This document shows positions 24,043 to 34,000 of a DNA stretch of 56,954 nt, piece after piece (position 1 is the first letter of the stretch; each line of letters begins with the position of its first letter). Source of the stretch: an uncultured Clostridia bacterium (lineage in GTDB: Bacteria; Bacillota; Clostridia; UBA1381); the NCBI GenBank assembly GCA_947631085.1, contig CANRJY010000013.1, forward strand, positions 1-56,954, given 5' to 3'. Both the position numbers and the translations under genes were made by a program. The notes under the pieces were generated by a model. That model searched no databases, was not told the origin of the DNA, and saw nothing but the letters and a program-made list of their open reading frames with translations.

Positions 24043-26613
24043 TTATTTTACGATAACAATTTCCCTGACCTCGTCCTTGTAAATCTTAATAAATATTCTG
24101 TTGCCTTCCTCCGCGTCATAAGGCAGTATTTCATCCGTGTCTGCGGTCAGTACATTGTTTCTCGATATTGTCGTATCGACATAGTAAACGTTAACGTCCG
24201 AAGGTACGTCATAGTTTACCTCGCCGCCGTCATTCACTTTCACATTCACGGAATTTGCAAACTTTTTTGTAACCTTACCGTAAACCGTTGTGAGATTTTC
24301 GGACGGCTCGTTCACCGCTTCCGTTTCCTTGGTTTCGATATCAAGCAGCACTCTGACACTTACTATCTCGCCTTCAGCGTTTGTCTTATACTGAATTATA
24401 TCGCCCTCCGCAAGCGGCTTTGTTCCATCCTGCGTATTTTTTACGAGCACACCCTCCGCAGCCGCGTACATTTCCGTTTCGCCGCCGTTTTCGAGCATTG
24501 TTATTATATCCGTTTCCTCGTCCTTATCGTTTGTTCCGCTCATAACATCCCTAACCACAGCTATCGGAGCTTCCGCGGACGCCGTCATTTCCGAACCTGT
24601 GAGCACGATTACCCCCGCGGTGTAATTTTCGGTCATATCGTAAACCATCGCGCTGTATTTCTGCTCGTCCTCAAATACCGACTTGTCGGTTATTGAGTAA
24701 TCGACCGAATCAGCCGGAATATTGAACACTATCGTGCCGCCGTCAATTCTTACGTTGCCGAGTCTTGAAAGCTGCGCCGAATACTGCGCGTCCGTCAGGC
24801 TGTAATTCTTTGTGAAATGCTCCGTATCCGCCGCGCCTGTTTCGGTGTTATCCTTAGCCGCCGTTATTGAGTTTAATTTACCGTCCGAGTTTGTCGTATA
24901 GGTTACAAGCTGCTTTGCAGTCACGCCGTCGTGAACAAATTCACCTACCGCGTCCGCCGCCTTCACGCCCGCTCTGCCGTTTACCTTGACTCTGTCGTTA
25001 GCCTCCAGCTCCTCTTTTTCGCCTTCCTTTGTAAACAGCTTGAACACGGATATTTCTCTGTTTGGATCGGTGTACGCGCTTATCAAATAAGCGTAATTCG
25101 AGCTGAGATTTGACGATGTGTCAACCGCAGCGATCCTGCCCTGGGCATCGAGATAAAATACTCCCGTTGTACCGATCGGTATAGGATACGGGTAATTTGC
25201 CGCCACTTCATAGCGTTTACCGTTTATCGTGTAGCTCTTTCTGTCTGAGCTTTCCACCTTGCCCTCCGTCTTATCCGTTGTAACTGTTATGCTGTAAACC
25301 TCTTTATCAAGACTTGCCGCAACCGAAAGGACGTCGTATTCCTTTAAATCTTCAATATTTATTTCATTCGCGCCCTTCATCAATCTGTAGCTGACCGCGT
25401 CGTCAAGCTTAAGCGCCGGAGCGCCGTATTTGTCTATGATCCTGTTTGACGCGGTAACGCTGTCTACCACTATATTTTCATACTTTGTTACAAACACGAT
25501 ATCATATCTGCTGTCTTTATCGGTGTCGAGCATTGTAATACTGCCCGCCTGATTTTCGATGGATAAAAGCTCGTCGCTCATCTCGGCGCGTTTGCCGTTG
25601 TAGATAAGGACCGCGTCGGAGCTGAGCTCAGCTGTTGATTTTCTCGCGCTGTTTTCATTCGCAAAATATTCAACCGCCTTGTGCGAATTTTTCTCCGTAA
25701 TACGCGAGAAGCTTTCGGATGTCACGGTAATCTTGCTATTCTGATTTTTAATCGGCATGGCGAGTATAACCTCTCTTGTGCCGTCCTTGTTTTCCTTTAC
25801 ATAGTACTCGACATTGTAGCCCAAAAGATTATTCATGTTGTACGCCGTATCGTAGACCTCGCCGTCAATACGGATTTGATCTCTGCCAAGTCCCGATTCG
25901 CCAGTCAGGCTTGTGTTCTGTATAGCCTCTACCTGACCTCTCGCCTTTGTCACATTCAGCTTTTCTTCAAGCAGTGTTTTGTCTGTTCTCTCGTAGCGTG
26001 CGTTTGAACCGTATCCCGTCTGCTCCATTAAGTCCGCTGTCAGGGCATTATTCGTAAGATACGCTACATTTCCTCTTGATATCGGTTCGTTCATGCGGCA
26101 GTCAATGTTATCTCCCAAGCCGTTTGACATACCGACGTTCATATAGCCTGTCGGATAACCGCCCTTATCGGGAACAAGCGCGTCATAGCCTGTAGCCTTG
26201 ACCATGATAACCATAGCCTCGGCATATGATATCGGGTCGTTCGGTCTGAAGCTGCCGTCGCCGTCGCCGACAACAAGTCCCTGGCTGTTTGCAACATTAA
26301 TATATCCGTTTGCCCAATGATCGGCGCTCACGTCGTTAAAGTTCGTCTGTCCCATAGCGTTTTTCGCCGCATTTTCAAGTCCAAGCGCGTGAACCGCCAT
26401 CTTTGCCGCCTCTGAGCGTATGATAGTATCGTCAAGTCTGTATTTGCCGTCAGTGTCGCCCACCATGATATTCAGCGCGGATAAAATCTGCACCGGTTCT
26501 TCAAAGCGCGTTCCCCTCACTTCGTCGGGAATCGCCGCGAGCGCGGGAAGGCTCGCCGCGAGCATACCCGCCGCAATCGTGCCGCCAAGAATCCTTTTCA
26601 TTAAGTCTTTCAT
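24043..26613 (-). CDS. SLH-domain envelope protein
   Basis: An 856-residue secreted protein. After a signal peptide (about 1-27) come three SLH repeats (about 31-205, including SADHWANGYINVANSQGLVVGDGDGSFRPN), the module that binds pyruvylated secondary cell-wall polymer. The remaining 650 residues are beta-rich, acidic and repetitive in feel, without a catalytic motif I can name. This is the usual build of S-layer-associated proteins in Clostridia. ATG at 26613 with AGGAGG upstream. It has its own promoter (26704-26732), a 5' leader with tandem 13-bp repeats, and a strong terminator, all fitting a highly expressed monocistronic gene. Confidence 0.85.
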   Translation of the reverse strand: MKDLMKRILGGTIAAGMLAASLPALAAIPDEVRGTRFEEPVQILSALNIMVGDTDGKYRLDDTIIRSEAAKMAVHALGLENAAKNAMGQTNFNDVSADHWANGYINVANSQGLVVGDGDGSFRPNDPISYAEAMVIMVKATGYDALVPDKGGYPTGYMNVGMSNGLGDNIDCRMNEPISRGNVAYLTNNALTADLMEQTGYGSNARYERTDKTLLEEKLNVTKARGQVEAIQNTSLTGESGLGRDQIRIDGEVYDTAYNMNNLLGYNVEYYVKENKDGTREVILAMPIKNQNSKITVTSESFSRITEKNSHKAVEYFANENSARKSTAELSSDAVLIYNGKRAEMSDELLSIENQAGSITMLDTDKDSRYDIVFVTKYENIVVDSVTASNRIIDKYGAPALKLDDAVSYRLMKGANEINIEDLKEYDVLSVAASLDKEVYSITVTTDKTEGKVESSDRKSYTINGKRYEVAANYPYPIPIGTTGVFYLDAQGRIAAVDTSSNLSSNYAYLISAYTDPNREISVFKLFTKEGEKEELEANDRVKVNGRAGVKAADAVGEFVHDGVTAKQLVTYTTNSDGKLNSITAAKDNTETGAADTEHFTKNYSLTDAQYSAQLSRLGNVRIDGGTIVFNIPADSVDYSITDKSVFEDEQKYSAMVYDMTENYTAGVIVLTGSEMTASAEAPIAVVRDVMSGTNDKDEETDIITMLENGGETEMYAAAEGVLVKNTQDGTKPLAEGDIIQYKTNAEGEIVSVRVLLDIETKETEAVNEPSENLTTVYGKVTKKFANSVNVKVNDGGEVNYDVPSDVNVYYVDTTISRNNVLTADTDEILPYDAEEGNRIFIKIYKDEVREIVIVK

Positions 26614-26666
26614 TAAAAAATCCTCCTCTCGGGATAACCCCGTACTCCTGATATATAGCCGTTGTG

Positions 26667-26693
26667 GTTTTATGTTAACTGTTTTATGTTAAC
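26667..26693 (-). repeat. Tandem 13-bp direct repeats in the SLH gene leader
   Basis: GTTTTATGTTAAC occurs at 26667-26679 and 26681-26693 (plus-strand reading), one base apart. Each copy contains the palindrome GTTAAC. They lie in the early transcribed region, about 10-40 bases after the -10 box, so they could be a repressor operator or an mRNA element. Confidence 0.6.
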
Positions 26694-26703
26694 CACAAGT
26701 CAT

Positions 26704-26732
26704 ACTATACACTCTTGTAGGCTTTTTTTCAA
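26704..26732 (-). promoter_or_regulatory. Sigma-A promoter of the SLH gene
   Basis: On the minus strand, TTGAAA (26727-26732), 17-bp spacer, TATAGT (26704-26709). Confidence 0.75.
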
Positions 26733-26847
26733 GACATAATTTATGGTAATTTACGCGGCGCGGAATTATTTAATATTTGCAGCTTCGGACTTTTTTCGAA
26801 TAAATTGACTTAATTGGCAAAAAATATGGCAGCGGAATGTTATTTAG

Positions 26848-26876
26848 TTGAAATCACGCAAAAAATATGATAAAAT
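26848..26876 (+). promoter_or_regulatory. Sigma-A promoter of rnr
   Basis: TTGAAA (26848-26853), 17-bp spacer, TAAAAT (26871-26876), about 30 bases before the rnr start. Confidence 0.7.
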
Positions 26877-26906
26877 ACCAACAGTAAAAGGATTCAGGAG
26901 TAAAAT

Positions 26907-28949
26907 ATGGAAACAAACGAAACTATACAAGGCAAACTTGTTTGCAGCGCAAAGGGATTTTTCGGATTTGTCGTACCCGACAGCGACGATGATATATTTA
27001 TCGCCGGCGAAAACCTTGCGTCGGCGCTGAACGGCGATACGGTTCTTGCGCGTGTTCTGCCGGGCAGCGACACATCGCGTCACCGCGAGGGGTATGTCGT
27101 CAAGGTACTTGAACGCGGCAATAAAACGATTGTCGGAGTGATTTATAAAGAAAAGGAAGGCGTCCTTCTTTTGCGCCCCGACAACAGACAAATTTACAAT
27201 AAAATAAAAATCCGTCCGGACGACGCCATGAACGCAAAAATCGGTATGCGCGCGGCGGCGGAAATTACGCAATACCACCCCGACGGCGGCATATTTGGAC
27301 GCGTCACGGCGGTTTTGGGCAGCGAGGACTCGCTCAAAGGCTGCGTTGAGGGGATTATCATAGAAAATAAAATAAAAACGAAATTTAACGAGGAAACTCT
27401 CGCCGAGGCAGACAAAATCCCCGAAACCGTCCGCCCCGACGATTTATCCGGCAGGACGGATCTGCGCAGCCAGCTGATTTTCACAATAGACGGCGACGAC
27501 GCGCGTGATTTTGACGACGCCGTTTCGCTCGATGTTCTTGACAACGGAAGCTATATTCTCGGCGTGCATATCGCCGACGTCACGCATTATGTAAAATCGA
27601 GTTCTCCGCTCGACAGCGAAGCATTCGAGCGCGGCACAAGCGTGTACCTTGCCGACAGGGTAATTCCAATGCTCCCGATAAAGCTCTCAAACGGGATTTG
27701 CAGCCTTAATCCGAATACGGACAGGCTCACGCTGTCGGTATTTATCGAAATATCGTCAACCGGAGAAGTATTGGGACATCGGTTGGAGGAAAGCGTGATT
27801 TGCTCACGAGAGCGCATGACATACAATAATGTAAACGCGATTCTCGAGCGCGGCGACGAGACTCTTTGCAAGCGCTACGCTCATCTTTTGCCGACGCTGC
27901 GCGGCATGGAAAGGCTTGCCGCGCTGCTTCACGAAAAGCGCGTGAAACGCGGCGCCGTTGATTTCGATTTTCCCGAAGCGGAAATTGTCGTTGACAAAAA
28001 CGGCGAGCCTGTCGAAATTCTAAAAGGACGTCGCGGCGTTTCAAACAGAATGATCGAGGAATTTATGCTTCTCGCAAACGAAACCGTAGCGGAGTATGCG
28101 TATTGGTCGGAGCTGCCGTTTGTGTACCGCGTACACGAGCCGCCGTCGCTTGAAAAAATACAGGCATTCGGCGATTTCATAAAGAGCTTCGGCTTAACGC
28201 TCAAGGGTAAAATTGACGAGGACAATCCGATTCGCTCGAAGGAGCTGCAAAAAATACTTGAACAGGTCAGCGGCAGACCCGAAGAACGTCTTGTCGCCTC
28301 CACAATGCTCAGATCCATGATGAAGGCGGAATACAGACCTCATAATCTCGGTCATTTCGGACTTGCCGCGAAATATTATTGTCATTTCACCTCACCTATA
28401 CGCCGCTATCCCGATTTAGCGATACACAGAATATTGAAGGAATTTATAAACGGGCGGCTGAAGGACGGTCAATTCGCATCGTTCGCGGCGGAAGCGGCGC
28501 AAAATTCCACGGAGCGAGAAGCGGCGGCGGAGCATACCGAACGTGATACGGACGACCTGATGAAAACAGCTTATATGGCAAAATTTCTCGGAAGCAGCTT
28601 CGACGCGGTAATCGCAAACATTACCGGCTTCGGAATGTTCGTCGAGCTTGAAAATACGGTGCAAGGACTAATACGTCTTGAAAATATGACCGACGATTAC
28701 TATGAATTTGATGAAAACAGCCGCTGTCTTTACGGCAGACGGCGCGGCAAAACATACAAAATCGGCGATCCGGTGCGCGTTACGCTTATTAAAGCGGATA
28801 TACTGCTCCGTCAAATAGATTTCGTTCTCGAGGAGCACTTTTCACCGAAAATGATCAAACGCGCGAAAAAGCCGGCGAAAAAAATCATAAAACGCGCGAA
28901 GGTAAAGCGCGCGAAAAGCAGAAAGGGCAAAAGGCATGGAACAATTTGA
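26907..28949 (+). CDS. rnr: Ribonuclease R (RNase II/RNB family)
   Basis: A 680-residue 3'-5' exoribonuclease that degrades structured RNA. It begins directly with the OB/cold-shock domains, so it lacks the N-terminal helix-turn-helix found in longer RNase R. The RNB catalytic domain has the acidic cluster DGDDARDFDDAV that binds the catalytic metals. An S1 domain (ANITGFGMFVELE) follows, and then a lysine/arginine-rich tail typical of RNase R. The tail overlaps the start of the next gene by 14 bases, which couples their translation. Confidence 0.94.
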   Translation: METNETIQGKLVCSAKGFFGFVVPDSDDDIFIAGENLASALNGDTVLARVLPGSDTSRHREGYVVKVLERGNKTIVGVIYKEKEGVLLLRPDNRQIYNKIKIRPDDAMNAKIGMRAAAEITQYHPDGGIFGRVTAVLGSEDSLKGCVEGIIIENKIKTKFNEETLAEADKIPETVRPDDLSGRTDLRSQLIFTIDGDDARDFDDAVSLDVLDNGSYILGVHIADVTHYVKSSSPLDSEAFERGTSVYLADRVIPMLPIKLSNGICSLNPNTDRLTLSVFIEISSTGEVLGHRLEESVICSRERMTYNNVNAILERGDETLCKRYAHLLPTLRGMERLAALLHEKRVKRGAVDFDFPEAEIVVDKNGEPVEILKGRRGVSNRMIEEFMLLANETVAEYAYWSELPFVYRVHEPPSLEKIQAFGDFIKSFGLTLKGKIDEDNPIRSKELQKILEQVSGRPEERLVASTMLRSMMKAEYRPHNLGHFGLAAKYYCHFTSPIRRYPDLAIHRILKEFINGRLKDGQFASFAAEAAQNSTEREAAAEHTERDTDDLMKTAYMAKFLGSSFDAVIANITGFGMFVELENTVQGLIRLENMTDDYYEFDENSRCLYGRRRGKTYKIGDPVRVTLIKADILLRQIDFVLEEHFSPKMIKRAKKPAKKIIKRAKVKRAKSRKGKRHGTI

Positions 28950-30078
28950 AATAATCATACCGACTCTGTTTGGGCTGGAATCGTTCGCCGCGCGCGAGGT
29001 GCGCAGACTCGGTCTTGAAACCTCGTCGGTCGAGGACGGGCGTGTTACATTCCGCGGCGGATGGCAGGACGTCTGCCGTGTGAACACGCAGCTGCGCACG
29101 GGAGAAAGAGTTCTGATAAAAGCGGCTGAATTTCAGGCGTTCAGTTTTGATGAGCTTTTTGAAAAAACAAGGTCTGTAGACTGGGAACGCTGGCTGCCGA
29201 AAGACTGCGCGTTTCCGGTAAAGGGTCATTGTCTGAAATCGCGTCTCGCAAGCGAGCGGGACTGTCAAGCCATAATAAAAAAAGCTGTTGCGGACAAGCT
29301 TTCGCAAAAATATAACATAGAATGGCTGCCGGAGGACGGAGCGCTGTATCAGCTCCAATTTTCCGTAATCAAAGACAAAGTAACTCTGATGATAGACACC
29401 TCCGGAGAGCCCTTGCATAAGCGCGGGTACAGGCGCGTTTCCAATCTCGCGCCGCTCAGGGAAACAATAGCGGCGGCGATGGTTACGATGAGCTATTGGA
29501 AATTCGAGTATCCGCTTTGCGACCCGTTCTGCGGTTCGGGAACAATACCTATCGAAGCGGCGATGTTCAAGCGCTGTATCGCGCCCGGGCTTAACAGAAG
29601 CTTTGCGTCCGATAATTTTGAACAGGTGACGGAAAAAATGCGTCAAAGCGCGTATGAGGAGGCGAGATCGCTTGAAAGGAACACGCCCCTCGATATAACC
29701 GCCATTGATATAGACCCTTCCACAGTGGAAATAGCTGCGGAAAACGCACATCTTGCCGGAGTGGACGACGTTGTAAAGCCCATAATCGGCGACGCCGCAA
29801 AATTCATTTCGGACAAGCCTTACGGCTCGATAATCTGCAATCCTCCCTACGGCGAACGCCTCGGAACGGAAAAGGAAAGCCGCGAATTATACAAGAAAAT
29901 CGGAAAAACCTTCTCAAAGCTCGATAGATGGTCATATTACATTTTGACGTCCTGCGCGGATTTCGAGAACCTGTTCGGCAAAAAAGCAAACAAAAAGCGC
30001 AAAATTTACAACGGTATGCTCAAATGCAATATATATCAATACTTCGGCGACCGCCCGCCGAAAGCTGACAGGAAATAA
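28936..30078 (+). CDS. THUMP-domain RNA methyltransferase (RlmL/YpsC family)
   Basis: A 380-residue SAM-dependent N2-guanine methyltransferase of the COG0116 family, predicted to act on 23S rRNA (RlmL makes m2G2445 in E. coli). The N-terminal ferredoxin-like and THUMP RNA-binding region is followed by the Rossmann methylase with motif I DPFCGSGTIPIEAA and the catalytic NPPYGERLG. It starts inside the 3' end of rnr. The exact target base is inferred from family only. Confidence 0.88.
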   Translation: MEQFEIIIPTLFGLESFAAREVRRLGLETSSVEDGRVTFRGGWQDVCRVNTQLRTGERVLIKAAEFQAFSFDELFEKTRSVDWERWLPKDCAFPVKGHCLKSRLASERDCQAIIKKAVADKLSQKYNIEWLPEDGALYQLQFSVIKDKVTLMIDTSGEPLHKRGYRRVSNLAPLRETIAAAMVTMSYWKFEYPLCDPFCGSGTIPIEAAMFKRCIAPGLNRSFASDNFEQVTEKMRQSAYEEARSLERNTPLDITAIDIDPSTVEIAAENAHLAGVDDVVKPIIGDAAKFISDKPYGSIICNPPYGERLGTEKESRELYKKIGKTFSKLDRWSYYILTSCADFENLFGKKANKKRKIYNGMLKCNIYQYFGDRPPKADRK

Positions 30079-30150
30079 CGAGATGTACAACCGCGCGGCT
30101 TATCGGTTCGGCGAAGCGGCAATTTTGAATGAATCGGTTTATGGCGTTTG

Positions 30151-30751
30151 CTACTCATCGTTCGTCTTTTCCTCTGTGCTTTTTTCTGCCGCTTTGTCAT
30201 TCTCCAATTCCTCGGCGGCTTTAAGAAAAATTTCAATTCCGTATTGTTCAGCCAGCGCGCTAACCGTTATATCATTGGGGTCAAGTCCCAAAGCGGCAAG
30301 CTGCTTATTGAGTTTCACACTCCTGACGACGCCTATAACGGTTCTTGTTTCCGATATGATCATCAGAAGAAGGGGGAAGAAAACGACTACTGCAAATACC
30401 CACGGTATGGCAAGTATTTTCGCAAGCCATTTCAAAAAACCGATGCGCGCAACGGTAACTCCGAAAATATCCTTCTCCCCTGTTTTGTATGCGTCCTCGC
30501 GGTCTGACGCGTCGCCCTTCGTAGCAAAGACGAGCCCGCCGTCTGAACGCTCAATTTCTACTAAGAAGCTTTTTTTCTTCGTCAGGCTCCATGCGCTTGC
30601 CGTTCATCAGCGGCACGGAGATTAAAAAGCTTGACTCGTTTATGTTTTTTTCAAACGTCGAGCGTATTACAAAATCCTCGCTTTTAACCTGTCTTTCTCC
30701 GGCATAAAACAGAAACAGTTTCGTGCCGCTCCTTAATTTAAGCTGAGCCAT
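30151..30751 (-). pseudogene. Membrane-protein gene split by a frameshift in an A7 run
   Basis: Two adjoining frames read as one protein if one A is removed from the A7 run at 30570-30576. Part one starts at the ATG 30751 (AAGGTGAT upstream) and ends at a stop at 30551. Part two continues in the +1 frame to 30151. The joined product would have about 199 residues: a soluble beta-rich N-terminal half resembling, weakly, the PilZN domain of YcgR-like proteins, a transmembrane helix, and a charged C-terminal tail rich in Glu and Lys. The joint reads smoothly, so this is either a recent frameshift, a sequencing error, or slippage-dependent expression. I do not know the function. Confidence 0.65.
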
Positions 30752-30957
30752 AATATCACCTTGAACAAAATACAACTTTCCACAATACTATTAGTTTATA
30801 TTATTATATTATATATCAGCGGAATTTGTCAAGTATTTCTAAAAATTTTGTTATAAAAAAATTTTTTTTGTTAAATTTGTATCGAATTAACCGCTCCCGC
30901 TGCCTGTACCGCATATCTGCGCCCTATCGGCAAAATTTCCCATATCGGCGGCTTTTT

Positions 30958-30986
30958 GGCACGAAACGGCCTCTACATGGCACGAA
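30958..30986 (+). promoter_or_regulatory. Paired direct repeat GGCACGAA, second copy
   Basis: GGCACGAA at 30958-30965 and 30979-30986, 21 bp apart, ending six bases before the -35 box, exactly as at 517-545. Only two of the 13 bases between the copies differ from the first locus. Confidence 0.55.
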
Positions 30987-30992
30987 CAGTTC

Positions 30993-31021
30993 TTGAATAT
31001 ACAATCAGCTCGTGGTATAAT
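30993..31021 (+). promoter_or_regulatory. Sigma-A promoter of giant secreted protein 2
   Basis: TTGAAT (30993-30998), a 17-bp spacer identical to that of giant protein 1, TATAAT (31016-31021). Confidence 0.8.
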
Positions 31022-31056
31022 ATGTATTTGAAATAAAAAATTTGGAGGCAAAAAAG

Positions 31057-34000
31057 ATGAGAAAAAATTTTTTCAGTATGTTATTAGCGCTGTGCATGCT
31101 CTGCGCGCTTGTACCGGCGCTGCCAGCGTCGGCGGCTCCTAATTTTTCGGGCGGCAGAGGTACGGAAAGCAATCCTTACCAAATCACAACGCTTGCCGAC
31201 CTTGAGGCGCTGCGCGACCATGTTAACAGCAAAAACGACTGCAAAGGTCAGTATTTTAAGCTGACGACTGATATAGATATGCAGAAAAAAAGCAGCGAGG
31301 GCGAAGACGGCGGCACAAATGGCGAGCCAACTCAATGGGAGGAGCCGATTGGAGATTGGTCAACCGAAAAATTTAATGGTGCGTTCGACGGCGGCGGGCA
31401 TACAATAAGCGGGCTTTATGTATCATTATACACAGACTCTGTAGGTCTGTTTGGATATATTGGGTCTTCCGGTACGATTAAAAATCTAACCGTTTCGGGC
31501 AGCGTCGCAGGCGGCTCCCGTGTGGGTGGTATTGCGGTAAGTAACCGTGGTCTTATCACAAACTGCACCAATGAGTGTACTGTCAGCGGCAGCAGCTATT
31601 ATGTAGCCGGTATCGTGGCAGATAATGACGGCGGCAGAGTTGAACATTGTCATAACAATGGCGCGGTAGGCGGTTCCGGCTACGAAATGGGCGGCATCGT
31701 GGGAATCAACACCGGCGGCAGCATTGAATATTGCGATAACCAAGGCACGATAAACAGCAGCAGAGACAACGACGGCAAAATTGGCGGTATTTGCGGAGAG
31801 AGCTACGACGGCGGTAGCATTAAAAACTGCGATAACAACGGCGCGGTAAACGGCACTGGTGACAATATAGGTGGCATTGTGGGACAAAGCCGAAGCGGCA
31901 GCATTGAAAATTGCAATAACTCGGGCACGGTAACCGGCAGCAGCGACAATATAGGCGGCATTGCGGGAGACAGCAGCGGCGGCAACATTGAAAATTGCCA
32001 TAACTCGGGCGCGGTAAGCTACACCGGCAGCTATAAAAATAATATAGGCGGCATTGCGGGACAAAATCAAGACTGCAGCATTAAAAGCTGCGATAACACG
32101 GGCACGGTAAACGGCGGCAGCGCATTTTGTGTAGGCGGAATTTCGGGAAGCAGTCTTAATAGCGGCATTGAAAATTGTTATAACACAGGCACGATAGGCA
32201 GCGGCAATGAGGAAGTAGGCGGCATTTCGGGACGAACCTCAAACACTACGGGCTCAAATAACGGCAGCATAATTAAAAACTGCTATAACACGGGCGCGGT
32301 CAACGGCACCGGCAGTCGCATAGGCGGCATTGCGGGAGAAAGCTTCGGCGACACCTTAACTGACAGCAGTATCGTTGAAAACTGCTATAACGTTGGCGCA
32401 GTCAGCAGCGCCGGCAGTTACATAGGCGGCGTTGTGGGGCAAATCATAGACATAGTCGGCGACAAAATTAGAAATTCGTACTACCTCGATACCTGCGGCG
32501 CGGGAGGCGAAGGTACACAAAAAACAGAGACCGAGTTTAGGTCCGGTGAGATAACGCGGCTTTTGCAAAACGGTCAGAGCGCGCAGGTGTGGGGACAAAA
32601 GCTCGGCGACGGCGCTGACCCATATCCCGTGCTTACGAGCGACGCAAGCAAGAAGGTGCTGAAGGTCACGTTCTCGGCGTTGGGTAGCGCAAATTATGAC
32701 GTTAGGTACGCGAATCCGAACGGAACGGTAACGCTGCCGGCAAATCCGTCAGACGATACGCGTGCATTTGAAAGATGGTCGCTGACACAAGACGTGTCGG
32801 GCGAGACGTTTGACGCGAAAACGCCTGTCAAATCGGATATGACCGTATACGCGGTCGGACAATACAAATTCGGCGGCGACATCGACATCACGCTCAGCGA
32901 TACATACGGCTACGAAGCGCCGATTACGGCAGATTTGAACGATTATATTAAGTACGCGAACGAAGGTATTACGTCCGAGGATAAGTTCGCGTACAGTATA
33001 GCGAGTGACGAAAACGATACGAAAGCGACTATAGAGGACGGCAATACGCTGTCGGTACCTGCGGGACTTAGCGCGGGCGATTATGTGATTACGGTTACGG
33101 CACACGAAAATGAGCCTCAGCATTCGCTTATGAGCGTTGAAAGCTACGGCACGGAAGATGTGACGCTCACGGTTAAGGTGAGCATAGCGAAAGCTGCGTC
33201 GTCCGTAACAGTCGAACCGACGGCAGCGGATTTGACATACAGCGAAGCCGCACAGGCGCTCGTCATAGCGGGTGAAGCCGAGGGCGGCGAAATGCAGTAC
33301 AGCACGGACGGCGAAACTTATTCGCCCGATATTCCGACAGGTACGGACGCGGATACATACACGGTTTGGTACAAGGTAGTCGGCGACGGCAACCACAATG
33401 ATACCGAGCCGCAGTCTGTAGAGGTAACAATCGCGAAGTCCGAGCCGACGGCGACTGTAACAAGCAAAGCCCTTTCGTATACAGGCAGCGCGCAGGAGCT
33501 TGTTACGGGTACTGTTACGGGCGGAACGCTTGTGTACAGCATGAACAAGGACGGCGATTACGAGGAAACCATCCCGACGGCTGCGGACGCGGGCAATTAT
33601 ACCGTTTGGTATAAAGTAATCGGCGACGACAATCACAAAGATACGGAGCCGCAGTCCGTAACGGCTACGATCGTAAGAGGCGCGATAGAAGCGTCAGTAT
33701 CGGGCAAGTCGCTTTCGTATACAGGCGGCGAGCAGGAGCTTGTTACGGGTACTGTTACGGGCGGTACGCTTATGTACAGCATGAGCAAGGACGGCGAATA
33801 TGAGGCAAAGGTTCCCACTGCGGTGAACGCAGGCAGCTACACTATTTGGTACAAGGTCATAGGCGATGATAATCACACAGATACGGAGCCGCAGTCTGTA
33901 ACGGCTTCGATCGCGAAAATCTATCCGGAAACGACCGTGACGAGCAAGGATCTGTCCTACACCGGCCGTGAACAGGCGCTTGTGAGCGGCACAGTAAAAG

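Noticed and set aside
30570-30576. Programmed -1 frameshift at the A AAA AAG heptamer in the split membrane-protein gene
   Set aside because: The -1 frame hits a stop within three codons; only a +1 change joins the two halves.
31042-31056. TTG start for giant protein 2
   Set aside because: It overlaps its own GGAGG site; the ATG at 31057 aligns with the paralogue's signal peptide.
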